Positions 1 through 8,406 of a DNA stretch of 64,000 nucleotides are shown piece after piece. The notes under the pieces are model-generated. The model did no database searches. It had not been told where the DNA came from and saw only the letters and a program-made list of their open reading frames with translations. Origin of the DNA: Streptomyces viridiviolaceus (GTDB lineage: Bacteria > Actinomycetota > Actinomycetes > Streptomycetales > Streptomycetaceae); NCBI RefSeq assembly GCF_014650995.1, contig NZ_BMWA01000018.1, positions 62,001-126,000 of the forward strand, in the 5' to 3' direction. The stretch's first letter is position 1. Each line of letters begins with the position of its first letter. The position numbers and the translations under genes were made by a program.

Positions 1-322
1 CCCCGATGGCGATGGCGTTGGCGTCGTCGTGCTCGACAGCCTGGTGGGCGGAGTACGGCTCGTGGGCGAGGCCGCAGCGGACACCGGGCAGCTTGTTGGC
101 GGCCATGACGGCGCCCTGGCCGGTACCGCACACGAGCACGGCCCGATCGGCCGCGCCGGAGAGCACGACCTCGCAGGTGGCGCGGGTGATGTCAGGGAAG
201 TCGACAGGGTCGCAGCTGTGCGTGCCGCAGTCGATCACCTCGTGTCCGAGCGCCTCGATGGCCTTGCGGACAGCGTCTTTGAGGGGGTATCCGGCGTGGT
301 CCGCACCGAGGGCGACCTTCAT
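1..322 (-). CDS. rpiB: RpiB/LacAB-type sugar-phosphate isomerase (partial)
   Basis: This is the N-terminal part of a ribose-5-phosphate isomerase B family protein; the gene runs off the left edge of the window, so the C-terminus is unseen. The start ATG (322-320) is preceded by AAAGGA. The protein opens MKVALGADHAGYPLK, the usual RpiB nucleotide-sugar pocket. It then has DCGTHSCDPVDFPD and VLVCGTGQGAVMAANK, where the Cys-Gly-Thr-Gly segment holds the catalytic Cys of the family. RpiB enzymes interconvert ribose-5-P and ribulose-5-P in the cytosol; some paralogues act on other pentose or hexose phosphates. A LacI-family gene lies just upstream on the same strand, which suggests a sugar-catabolic locus. 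The substrate cannot be fixed from this fragment. Confidence 0.85.
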   Translation of the reverse strand, partial: MKVALGADHAGYPLKDAVRKAIEALGHEVIDCGTHSCDPVDFPDITRATCEVVLSGAADRAVLVCGTGQGAVMAANKLPGVRCGLAHEPYSAHQAVEHDDANAIAIG

Positions 323-850
323 CGGTTGTTGTTCCTTTCAAGGAGGGCGCACTGCTCTCCGCCGGGTCGGGGAGGGACGTCGCAGTGCTGGGTCTGGAGC
401 GTCGGCGGCGGTGAAACGCGCAGGGCAGCCGCTGGCTGCCCGCCGCACGATCGGGTAAGCGCAGTCGGCGGCCGTGACGGGCCTGACACGTTCGGCGCCG
501 GGCCGCATCACCGTGCGCGGTCACCCGGTCCGCAGCGGTGCTGTCGTGCTGGGCGGCTTCGCCGACGAAGGTGCCGGGACTGTGAGCCAGGAGATCGTGC
601 GGGGTCACCCCACGGTCGGCATCGACGGTGCCGGGACTGTGCGCACCCGCAACGGTCCGCTCGCCGGCGCGATGAGCGCGCTCACCGACGACATGCGTCC
701 TGCCGACGACATGTGTCCCACCGACGACATGTGTCTCGGCAACGGCATGTGCCTCGGCGCAGTGGCCCGCGGCTGCACCGCCGGGACGAGGCGCCCGGAC
801 GAGGAGAACGGCGTCTTCGGTGGCGGCGGCGCCGAGGGCGCCCCGGACAC
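323..850. repeat. Intergenic region with degenerate 18-bp tandem repeats
   Basis: There is no convincing gene between rpiB and the LacI gene. About 4 degenerate 18-bp units built on GACGACATGTGTCCCACC lie at roughly 688-760. A second direct repeat, GTGCCGGGACTGTG, occurs at 571-584 and 628-641. Open frames on both strands cross the repeats but show no family signature and no ribosome binding site. The region may be decayed coding sequence or a structured spacer. Confidence 0.5.
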
Positions 851-1846
851 TCATGCCGTGCCCTGCACAGACCGGTCCGCGAAGGTGGTGGGGACACGTT
901 GACCGGGTGCTTCACGGCCGGCGAGGAGGTCGACGAGCCCGCGCACACCGAGCCGGCCGATCGACGAGGCGTCGTTGCGGACCGCGCTGATGGGCGGCGA
1001 GGCGAACTCGAACCAGTCCAGGTCGTCGAAGGAGACGACTTCGATGCGGGCGGCCTGCTCTGCGCCGAGCCGTTGGCGCAGCGCGCGCACGGCTCCCAGA
1101 GTCGTCTGACCGTTCGCACCGAACACGGCCGTGAACGTGACACCGCGGTCGAGGATGCGGCACATGGCCTCGGCCGCTCCGCCGGCCAGGAAGTCACCGG
1201 CGTCGAGCAGCCTGTCATCGGTGCTGATTCCGTGCGCCCGGCGCCCGGCAAGGTAGGCGGCTCGGCGCTCGGCTCCGGTGGAGATCCCGTCGGGGCCGCC
1301 GATGAAGGCGACGTCGCGATGGCCCCTGCGCTGCAGCCAGGCGAGCACCTGCTGTACGCCCTGGGCGTTGTCCGTGCCGTACAGCGGGGCGTCGACGCCC
1401 TCGATCGTCCGGTTGAGGAACACCACCGGCAGCCCGGACGCGAGCGTGGCCGCGACCTGCGGCGAGACGGTGCCCTGCGGCGAGAACAGCAGGCCGTCGA
1501 TGCGCTGAGCGGCGAAGGTCTTCAGGTAGGCGTCGGCCTGCTCGGCGTCCTCGTTGGCGTTGGCCAGCAGCACGGTGTAGCCGTGGCGGCGCGCCTCCTG
1601 TTCGGCTGCGTGAGCCAGCTCGGAGAAGAACGGGTTGCGGATGTCGGAGACGAGCAGCCCCAGCACATCGGTACGGGCACGCCGCAGGGAACGGGCGGGC
1701 CCGTTGGCGATGTATCCCAGCTCCGCCGCAGCGGCGAGTACGCGGGCCCGGGAGTCGGCCGAGGTCTGGCTGCTGCCGCTGAGCACCCGGGACGCGGTAC
1801 CGAGCGCGACCCCGGCCCTCGCCGCGACGTCCTTGATCGTGGCCAT
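851..1846 (-). CDS. LacI-family transcriptional repressor
   Basis: A 331-residue LacI/GalR regulator. The start is set at ATG 1846 (MATIKDVAARAG) because AGGAGGT lies just upstream; an in-frame ATG at 1891 would swallow the operator. Residues 1-50 form the helix-turn-helix and hinge (IKDVAARAGVALGTASRVLSG). Residues about 60-330 form the periplasmic-binding-protein-like effector domain (LGLLVSDIRNPFFSEL, VVFLNRTIEGVDAPLYGTDN, VVSFDDLDWFEFASPPISAV). Family knowledge says the effector is a sugar or sugar phosphate. A 14-bp palindrome sits 17 bp upstream of the start and suggests autoregulation. The rpiB-like gene downstream on the same strand is a plausible target. Confidence 0.93.
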   Translation of the reverse strand: MATIKDVAARAGVALGTASRVLSGSSQTSADSRARVLAAAAELGYIANGPARSLRRARTDVLGLLVSDIRNPFFSELAHAAEQEARRHGYTVLLANANEDAEQADAYLKTFAAQRIDGLLFSPQGTVSPQVAATLASGLPVVFLNRTIEGVDAPLYGTDNAQGVQQVLAWLQRRGHRDVAFIGGPDGISTGAERRAAYLAGRRAHGISTDDRLLDAGDFLAGGAAEAMCRILDRGVTFTAVFGANGQTTLGAVRALRQRLGAEQAARIEVVSFDDLDWFEFASPPISAVRNDASSIGRLGVRGLVDLLAGREAPGQRVPTTFADRSVQGTA

Positions 1847-1862
1847 CCGCTCCACCTCCTCG

Positions 1863-1876
1863 TGGAAACGTTTCCA
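1863..1876. promoter_or_regulatory. LacI-type operator palindrome
   Basis: TGGAAACGTTTCCA is a perfect 14-bp palindrome with the central CG typical of LacI/GalR/CcpA operators. It lies between the ribosome binding site of the LacI gene and its presumed promoter, so bound repressor would block its own transcription. Confidence 0.8.
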
Positions 1877-2076
1877 TGGTTGGAATGACATTAAGATCGC
1901 ACATCACTCGTGAGATGGGCAAGGTCCGGGAGCCCTCTTCGTCGTTGCCGACGAACGCCTCATGCCCGACCCCGCTCGACGTGCTGCTCGTCCGCGGTGT
2001 CCGGGACGGTCGCGCGGAACGAAGCAGCAACGGGGCGGAGGCCGATCCGATTCCTCGCAGGCGGGCCCGTCCGGGT

Positions 2077-3969
2077 TCAGGGCCGATGCCGCACGAAACA
2101 GGCGTAGGCGAAACCCTCGTCCGCGCGCGGCGCCCGGGTCCAGGACCGGGTGGTGAAGGTGGGGAGCCTGCCGTGGGTCAGCGCGAAACGGGGCAGCGAC
2201 AGCCCGAGTTCGGTCCGCAGCGCCTCCAGCGCACGCAGCTCGCCGTCCACTTCGCAATCCTGCGGACGGAACAGCCGTGCGGGATCCAGAGCCTCGGGTA
2301 TCGCGCCGGAGCGCTGGATCTCCGTACCCCGCACGGTGAACGCGTAGAGCTCCTCGCCCCGTTCGGCCACCGACAGGTGGAACGCGGCCGGGTGGTCACC
2401 CGGAGACGAGCGCCTCGGGTCGCGCCACACCACCACCGCCCGGCCGGACAGGGAGGCGGCCGGAGCGGGGGACAGGAACAGCTTGTTCAGGTGGTGGTGG
2501 GAGTGGCCGTCGAAGGCGAAGGCCCACGCTTCGGCGGTGCGGCCGACGGCGACCACGGCCCGGTCCTCCCAGAGTTCCACGCCCTGCCGCTCATGAGGCC
2601 GGGGCGCCCGCCAGGACGCCTTGCGCGGATCCGCGGGCGCGCTCAGTACGGCGCCTTCCTCGCCGATCAGAGCGGGCAGGCGGGACGGGTCGGCCCCCTC
2701 GACCCAGACACAGCGGTAGCCGTCGTGCGGGCGCCGGTTCGCCGCAGGCTCCGTCAGCCAGGCCAGGCCCGGCGGGTCGAGATCGGGAACCGGCTGCGGA
2801 GCGGGCCCCCTCTCCCCGGCCCGCGGTGTCGCGAGGATCTCCTGCCCGCGCTCCGGGGTGACCAGGGGACCCAGCACCGGATCGGCGAGCAGGCCGATCG
2901 GGGCGATCAGCGAGGGCCCGGGGCTCTCCCACAACGGAAGCGCGTCCCGCAGCACCCGCCACGCGACGTCGGTCGCCCCCCAGCGGGCCGACTCCCGGGC
3001 CTCGGCGACGGCCCGGCCCCAGGGACCGGCGGGCGCGTAGCGATGGGTGCCGTCCCGCATCGCCCTCAGTACGGCCTCGGCGGTTTCCCGGGCGGCCCCG
3101 CGGGCGGCCATCATCCCCAGCCAGTGGTCGTCCCCTCCCAGCCGCCATTGGCCGCTTGCCGGCGCCATGGCCTCCACGGGCAGAATCTCCGGCAGGTAAC
3201 GCGGGTCGGCCACCAGGCTGCCGTAACCCCGGGAGCTGTGCGGAGCCAGCAGATGCCTGAGCTGGTTCAGCAGGACGGCGCTCCGGGGCCGCCCGAAGGA
3301 CAGCGCCTCCTCGAGCAGGGGCAGGGCCTCCTCGTACCGTCCGCGCAGGGCCAGCCGGCGGGCCTCCTCCACATGGGCGTCCTGGAGGCGCGTGGTCGCG
3401 TTCACGAAGTCGGGTCTCTCCACCCGGTCGGAGTGGAAGCCGCGGTACATGGCCTCCATGTACGCGCGGAACGACGAGTAACGGTGGGGCAGTTCACCGC
3501 CCCAGCCCTTGTAGACGTACAGCGCCCACTCACCGTCCTGGTCGCTGTCGCCCGGATCGAGCAGGGCGTGCGACATGTCGGAGTCCGTCTCCAGCCGTAG
3601 CGCCCGTCGCCACATCCCGGCCAGCAGGACGTCCTCCTCACGCGGGTCGTCGCCCAGGTTCTGCTCGTACAGCGGGGTCATGTCGTACGGATCCCGGAAC
3701 CACTCGATGTCCGCGGCGCCGCCGAGCTGATAGACCCCGGCCGTCTCGTCCACGTGCCACCCGTCGCTCACGGCCAGGAACTCCCGGTACGAGGGCGGCA
3801 GCCGCCGCCCCAGCCGCTCCTCGGCTGCGGCGATCGCCGCCTCGTCCGCCCCGGGCCTGGCCGGGGAGACGACGGCCTGCTCGCCGTCGTCGTCCTCGTC
3901 CGCGCGCGGAACCCACTCCTCCTGCCAACGCCTCAGGAAATCATGCCAGTTGAAAGACTCGCTGCTCAT
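2077..3969 (-). CDS. SMI1/KNR4 (SUKH) family protein, long form
   Basis: A 630-residue soluble protein with no signal peptide or membrane segment. Residues about 35-180 match the SUKH/SMI1-KNR4 pattern: AEERLGRRLPPSYREFLAVSDGW, then YQLGGAADIEWF and a later acidic EWALYVYKGWGG strand. A TPR-like helical stretch (ARRLALRGRYEEALPLLEEALSFG) follows at about 208-232. The C-terminal 350 residues are unrecognised. SUKH proteins include immunity proteins against bacterial toxins, but solitary long Streptomyces members may have housekeeping roles. No toxin gene is adjacent. The start has little Shine-Dalgarno support and could move slightly. Confidence 0.75.
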   Translation of the reverse strand: MSSESFNWHDFLRRWQEEWVPRADEDDDGEQAVVSPARPGADEAAIAAAEERLGRRLPPSYREFLAVSDGWHVDETAGVYQLGGAADIEWFRDPYDMTPLYEQNLGDDPREEDVLLAGMWRRALRLETDSDMSHALLDPGDSDQDGEWALYVYKGWGGELPHRYSSFRAYMEAMYRGFHSDRVERPDFVNATTRLQDAHVEEARRLALRGRYEEALPLLEEALSFGRPRSAVLLNQLRHLLAPHSSRGYGSLVADPRYLPEILPVEAMAPASGQWRLGGDDHWLGMMAARGAARETAEAVLRAMRDGTHRYAPAGPWGRAVAEARESARWGATDVAWRVLRDALPLWESPGPSLIAPIGLLADPVLGPLVTPERGQEILATPRAGERGPAPQPVPDLDPPGLAWLTEPAANRRPHDGYRCVWVEGADPSRLPALIGEEGAVLSAPADPRKASWRAPRPHERQGVELWEDRAVVAVGRTAEAWAFAFDGHSHHHLNKLFLSPAPAASLSGRAVVVWRDPRRSSPGDHPAAFHLSVAERGEELYAFTVRGTEIQRSGAIPEALDPARLFRPQDCEVDGELRALEALRTELGLSLPRFALTHGRLPTFTTRSWTRAPRADEGFAYACFVRHRP

Positions 3970-4709
3970 GGCGGCATGGTGTCATCCGGCACCGACAACG
4001 GTGCCGGCTCCAGTTCTCGTACAGCTGCGGCCGAGTGACGGATGTCGCCATCCGCCCTGGGATCACGCGACGCCGCGTGAGCAGCCGGTCGGCCGTGCCC
4101 GTGAGCCGGCGCCCGGCGGTCCGGCCGGACGCCGACGCCGCCGGTTGTCGTTCTGGCCCTGCCGCTCGGCGACCTTACGCCCGCCTTCCAAGGGCCTGGA
4201 GACGGCTGCCGGCCCGGCCTCACGCTCACTGTCACGTCGACGGCGCTCGTCTTCGCATGCCTGCACCACCTGACCGGCTGCCGCGAAAGCGCCCGGTTCC
4301 GGTGGCAGCTCGCTGCTGGGGCCGGCCGCTGCGCCGCCGCCTGCTGCCTGCACCCCTACCGCCTCGCCCCTCGGGGAGGCGCGGGGCACTGGTTGTGCCG
4401 GCCGGGCACCTGGAGGTCGCCGGCCGGCGGGAGGGCGACGCGCTGCCCGGCCTGCTGTGAGGGAGCCCGCCGGAGTGACGCGGCCACAGGGCCCGTCCCG
4501 GGTCATCTGCAGTGCGGTGGCCCGCATGTCAAGCAGCGACCCGCCGTGTCTGGAGGTGAGCAGGCGTCAAAAGGTCACCTTGACGGAGTAATAGTCATTC
4601 AATCAGTCAAATCTGCCGTGGTTTTGACGTCTCATCAGTTCGCCGTGGAGCGGCTGAGAGGGCTCGGTATCCCCCGATCGGCCCACCGTTGCCACCACTT
4701 CCGTTCTGC
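3970..4709. other. Long intergenic region, no gene recognised
   Basis: About 740 bp separates the SUKH gene from the conserved promoter at 4710. Open frames here are low-complexity Arg/Pro/Ala translations with no family motif. A locally AT-richer patch lies at about 4580-4640. Nothing else is supported. Confidence 0.5.
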
Positions 4710-4753
4710 CCGAAATGACAGCAATGGGAGGTGTAAGTACGTTCAATCGCGAG
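4710..4753 (+). promoter_or_regulatory. Conserved two-block promoter shared with the 58-kb paralogue
   Basis: CCGAAATGACAGC (4710-4722) is followed 15 nt later by TACGTTCAATCGCGAG (4738-4753). The same two blocks with the same 15-nt spacing lie upstream of the paralogous gene at 57410-57979. Spacing and distance to the start codon (about 50 nt) suit a -35/-10 pair for a specific sigma factor, but the sigma factor is not known. Confidence 0.6.
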
Positions 4754-4797
4754 CCGACTGCCGCAGCCGGCCCTTCTCAGACAGGAGACAAGGCGAC

Positions 4798-5355
4798 ATG
4801 ATCAAGACCCGTTCCCACGCGCTCACCGCAGCCGTCGCGGCCGCCGCGGCCCTGACCGCGACCGGCATCACCTACGCCGTCGCCGCGCCGCAGACGGCCC
4901 CGCCCGTCGCCCAGCACGCGCCCGCCGCTCCGGCCGCTGCCGCCCAGGCTCCTCTCGGCGGCGACACCGGTGGCACCGCGAGCAAGGACGACGACGACGA
5001 CGACGATGACGACCGCGGCGACAAGAACCACGGTAAGAACCACGGCGGCAAGGACTACGACGAGGGCTGGATCCACGTCAACGAGCGCTCCTACACCGCC
5101 CGCCCCGGCGGTTGCATCACGGTGGTCAGCGGCCTGGGCTCCACGAGCCTCAACATCCGCAACGACAGCAAGAAGACCGTCGCGGTCTTCCGGGGCGCGA
5201 CCTGCGACAACGGCGCCCCCGTCGCCACCGTCGGCCCCCGCAGCTCCAGCTACGGCGTCGACCCCGGCTTCACCCGCGGTGTGAAGGTCAAGAACGGAAT
5301 CGTGGGCAGCTTCCGGGTCCTCGACGACCACAACGACCACAAGAACGGCCACTGA
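4798..5355 (+). CDS. Secreted protein with acidic linker and conserved Cys-pair domain
   Basis: A 185-residue exported protein. The start ATG (4798) has GGAGACAAGG upstream. Residues 1-30 are a signal peptide ending near VAA, followed by an Ala/Pro-rich stretch. A run of nine Asp residues and a His/Lys/Gly-rich linker come next. The C-terminal domain (about residues 90-180) contains HVNERSYTARPGGCITVVSG, NDSKKTVAVFRGATCDN and GIVGSFRVLDD, with two Cys that could form a disulphide. The protein at 57410-57979 has the same architecture and domain. The family is not named here; a cell-surface role is inference. A strong hairpin terminator follows. Confidence 0.8.
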   Translation: MIKTRSHALTAAVAAAAALTATGITYAVAAPQTAPPVAQHAPAAPAAAAQAPLGGDTGGTASKDDDDDDDDDRGDKNHGKNHGGKDYDEGWIHVNERSYTARPGGCITVVSGLGSTSLNIRNDSKKTVAVFRGATCDNGAPVATVGPRSSSYGVDPGFTRGVKVKNGIVGSFRVLDDHNDHKNGH

Positions 5356-5436
5356 GCCGGAAACCGCATGAGGCGCCATGGAGAACCCGGCCCGCCGTAA
5401 TCAGGCCGGGGCTCTCCAGCCAGGCGCATCACAGAT

Positions 5437-5467
5437 AACCCCGGCCCGTCATGAGCGGGCCGGGGTT
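5437..5467 (+). terminator. Strong GC hairpin terminator
   Basis: A perfect 12-bp stem starts AACCCCGGCCCG (5437-5448) and closes at 5456-5467 with a 7-nt loop. There is no U tract, as is common in Streptomyces. It lies 82 bp after the secreted-protein stop codon. Confidence 0.75.
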
Positions 5468-5940
5468 CTCATCCGGGCCACGGCCCGGGGCACCCTCGGA
5501 AACGCCCCCACCTGGCCCTGGCCCGACAGCTCACGCGCCTGTCCCGCCGTACGGGAGGCGAACAGCAGGCGCTGCGTGCCTGCCCGGACAGCCGTCCTCC
5601 TGCCTCACCGGCTCACCGACGGGCGACTCCCGCTCCAACACGCCCCGTCGAGGCTTTCCCCGAGCGACGGCCGCCGGCCCCGCGCCGGCCATCGGACACG
5701 GCCGGACGGGCTGACGAAACCACGAGCCGCACGCCCGGCGTGGCACCCCTGCCCGGACCCCTCACGGGTCACACACGCCCAGGGTCGGTGTGCCAAGGCG
5801 CACGCGACGGCACGGCACTTCCCCCCGACGGCACCCGGACGCCGAGTCGCCCTGGAGGCGATTCGGCTTTCCCTGCCCGCTCCGCAGAAGCTTCGTTTCC
5901 TCCCCGGCCGGAAGACCGGGGTATCCACGAAGGAGTCTTG
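5468..5940. other. Intergenic region, no gene recognised
   Basis: About 470 bp between the terminator and the ML-domain gene. All open frames translate to Pro/Arg/Ala-rich sequence without motifs. GAAGGAG at the right end is the ribosome binding site of the next gene. Confidence 0.5.
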
Positions 5941-6402
5941 ATGAGCATTCGTCTGGTGGAGGACGCGAGCGACGACACCTACGTCCTGGACATCCTCGAC
6001 ATCACCCTGGTCCCCGCACTGCCACGCCTCGGTCACCGGCTCAGCTGGACGATGAACAGCCACCTCAAGGAAACGGTCGACCTGACCCGGGTCACCTGCA
6101 GAGTGACGATGAAGATCGGCCCGGTGAAGATGATGGACAGGACCTACCGGCTGCCCGAGCTGCTGGCAGGCATGGGCGCCCGCCTCTCGGGCGACCCCCG
6201 TCCGCCCGCGGGACCGTGGAATCAGACGTGGCATCTTCAGATCCCCAGGACCGTGCCGGTGGCCAAGCACCGGATCCAGCTGCACGCGCACACAGCAGAC
6301 GGCAAGGACTTCTTCGCCCTGAACATCCCCCTCGACTTCAGCCACCGATTCCACCCCGCACCGGACAGACACCTCACCTGGTGGCCATGCCCGACCGTCT
6401 GA
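5941..6402 (+). CDS. Small ML (MD-2/NPC2-like lipid-recognition) domain protein
   Basis: A 153-residue protein starting at ATG 5941 with GAAGGAGTCTTG just before it. The whole chain follows the order of the ML beta-sandwich. The first strand is LDILDITLVPALPRLGH; the middle holds VTCRVTMKIGPVKMMDRTYRLPELL, which resembles the 'vkyG.ikl....dlCe.l' core of fungal PG/PI transfer proteins. The last strands are QTWHLQIPRTVPVAKHRIQL and TADGKDFFALNIPLDF. Unlike eukaryotic ML proteins it has no signal peptide and has lost most of the usual disulphide cysteines. Lipid binding is inference from the fold pattern. The gene stands alone, and no partner is obvious nearby. Confidence 0.6.
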   Translation: MSIRLVEDASDDTYVLDILDITLVPALPRLGHRLSWTMNSHLKETVDLTRVTCRVTMKIGPVKMMDRTYRLPELLAGMGARLSGDPRPPAGPWNQTWHLQIPRTVPVAKHRIQLHAHTADGKDFFALNIPLDFSHRFHPAPDRHLTWWPCPTV

Positions 6403-6765
6403 ACCCATGGCGCCTCCGTCGGCGCACCCGAGATCTCTTCGAGGTGACCGGCCGTCGTAACGAGCGCCGGCCGGCCTCGGCTTCGGCTCGGGCCCGGGTG
6501 CCGGCGAGTCGGCGGGAGCCGACTGTCGGTTCTGATGTGAACCTCCCATGGCACCAGCTTCGACACGAACGGGACACGCCGCTCATCCCCACCTGGTGAT
6601 GCACTGTCGGACTGCGCGCTGCCCGCCTGCCGTCACCGCCCGCCGACCCGTATGGCTACACCATGCGGGCCTCCGGCCCGCCGCCCGACCCCGGCAGGGC
6701 CGTTGTCACACGCGGCGGCTACGTTGCAGCCCGGCACGTAAGCGAGCGGGGAGCGGGGAGCGGAC
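6403..6765. other. Intergenic region with GGCC-rich inverted repeat
   Basis: There is no gene. CCGGC (6448-6452) and GCCGG (6466-6470) could form a weak hairpin after the ML-domain gene and act as a terminator. The rest is featureless up to GGGGAGCGGGGAGCGG, which precedes the next start. Confidence 0.4.
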
Positions 6766-8064
6766 ATGGTCGTCGAGGTGGGGTACGCGCAGGCGTGGGA
6801 CCCGGATACCCGCGTGCCCTGGCGGCCGATATCCGTGGGGGAGGCCCGTGAGCGGGACGCCGCCGGGCTTCCGTACGTCGTGGTGTACCGGGCGGCGGGC
6901 CGGCAGGCTCCCCTGGAAGTCCGGCTCGTCTCCTGGCGGGACCACTATGTCGGGCTGTGGGTCTACGACTCCCACGGCCGCCGGACCTACGACCTGGACA
7001 TGCGGCTGCTGGACGACCCGGCGCGGCTGCTGCGCCGGTACACCGTCGGCTGGAACTACACCGGCCCGGCGATGGCGGAATTCGACGAGGCCTGTCCGCG
7101 CATCACCGTGGAGCTGTTCCCGGACGGGACGGGCCGGCGGACGGAGGAGCCCCGGGGCAAGCGCGGGGGCTCGTACGTCACCGTGCCCAGGGTCCGCGAC
7201 GACGAACGCTGGACGGACCGGCCGGACTTCGGCCAGTGGCCGCTGCTCTCGGCCCAGGTCCACGGGCTCACAAAGCCGCCGGTCTTCGAGCTCGCCGAGG
7301 TGGCCGCGGCAGCCGACGACGGCAGCGGGCCGGCGCCGGCCACCTGCTGGCGTCCGCCCCGCCCCGCGCAGCCAGGGCCGATCGGTGAGCTGTTCCGGCC
7401 CGGAGCGCGTGTCACCGACGGGTACCACCCCGAGATGACGGTTGTGCAGCCGCGCCGGATCGGAACCCTGCGCGTTCCCAGCGGGCTGCTGGCCGTCTCC
7501 GGCCCGGACAGCAACGACGGCGACGGACCGCACATCACGGTCCCCGTCCCGCCGGGGGAGCACGTACTGGAGGAGGCGCAGGCCCGCCACACCTACCACT
7601 GCGAGTGGAAGGGAAGCCAGGTCACGCGTACGGACACCATGGCCGTCCGCGTGCTCGTCAGCGAGATCCCCGCCGCGACCTGGGAGATGGCCCTCCGGCC
7701 CGACGACGACCCCCGACTGCTCCGGGAGAACGGGATCTTCGGCTTCGACACCGACGGTGCCACGGGCTGCTTCGCCGACGCCGGGGCCTGGGAGCCGCTC
7801 CTTGCGCTCTTCGAGAGAGGGCTGATCCAGGCAGACCCGGACCTGGGCCCGGACGAGTACGAGGGCATCAGCGACTCCATGTACCTGCTGCGCACCCGGG
7901 ACCAGGCCTCCGGCGGCGAGCTGGCAGCCTTCGCGACGACGGGGGACGGCACCTATCCCGTCTGGGTCGGCCGCTCCGAGGCCGGCGAGGTGGTCGGCGT
8001 CGTGGTGCTGGTAGAGGGAATGCCCCAGCTGCTCCCGGAAGGCGGAGCCACCGTCGGTGCCTGA
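6766..8064 (+). CDS. DUF4241-domain protein
   Basis: A 432-residue cytosolic protein. The start ATG 6766 has a purine-rich GGGGAGCGG upstream. Residues 1-130 form a domain of unknown type (GYAQAWDPDTRVPWRPISVGEA, VYDSHGRRTYDLDMRLL). Residues about 210-430 follow the DUF4241 pattern: RIGTLRVPSGLLAVSGPD, ITVPVPPGEHVLEEA, then GIFGFDTDGATGCFADAGAW and a closing strand TYPVWVGRSEAGEVVGVVVL. The function of DUF4241 is not established; such domains often occur in large single-copy accessory proteins. The gene is isolated, and nothing nearby indicates its role. Confidence 0.7.
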   Translation: MVVEVGYAQAWDPDTRVPWRPISVGEARERDAAGLPYVVVYRAAGRQAPLEVRLVSWRDHYVGLWVYDSHGRRTYDLDMRLLDDPARLLRRYTVGWNYTGPAMAEFDEACPRITVELFPDGTGRRTEEPRGKRGGSYVTVPRVRDDERWTDRPDFGQWPLLSAQVHGLTKPPVFELAEVAAAADDGSGPAPATCWRPPRPAQPGPIGELFRPGARVTDGYHPEMTVVQPRRIGTLRVPSGLLAVSGPDSNDGDGPHITVPVPPGEHVLEEAQARHTYHCEWKGSQVTRTDTMAVRVLVSEIPAATWEMALRPDDDPRLLRENGIFGFDTDGATGCFADAGAWEPLLALFERGLIQADPDLGPDEYEGISDSMYLLRTRDQASGGELAAFATTGDGTYPVWVGRSEAGEVVGVVVLVEGMPQLLPEGGATVGA

Positions 8065-8353
8065 CGTGACCGACGCGGAGTCCTGGAACCGGCGTCCGGC
8101 GCCGTGGGCCTGTGCGCCGGTGGAGGGCCGGGTCATCGGCAACCGGCCGACGCCCGAAAGCCAGTCGCACCGCTGAAGCCGGCGACGGGCGGTGTGTTCG
8201 CTCACCCCGGCCGCCGCCGCGAGGCCGGTGCAGCCGAGGCGTCCGTCGGCGCCGAGGGCCGCCGGCATCGCCACCAGGTACGAAGAGACCGCCACCTCCT
8301 GCGAGGCAGCGGTCTCACTGGCATCGTGCCTGCTCCGGGCAGGATCCGTTCGA

Positions 8354-8406
8354 AGACGGACCCCTGGTTCCGGTACCGGAACGGACCCTAGTTCCGGTAC
8401 CGGAAC
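8354..8406. repeat. Tandem duplication with two 16-bp perfect palindromes at the infA2 3' end
   Basis: GTTCCGGTACCGGAAC occurs at 8367-8382 and again at 8391-8406, each inside a near-identical 24-25-bp unit starting GGACCC. The right copy encodes the last codons of infA2 (FRYRN); the left copy lies just past its stop. Each palindrome can form a 6-bp stem and may end transcription. Confidence 0.7.

Noticed and set aside
474..902. Plus-strand frame of 142 codons through the 18-bp repeats, and a minus-strand frame over the same DNA
   Set aside because: No family motif, no ribosome binding site, and it overlaps the 3' end of the LacI gene. The apparent repeats are explained by the DNA periodicity.
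8068..8295. Minus-strand stretch LAAAAGVSEHTARRRLQRC resembling a helix-turn-helix of AsnC type
   Set aside because: Only one short motif in a frame that is otherwise low-complexity; it could be chance in GC-rich DNA. Possibly a regulator relic, but not supported enough to list.
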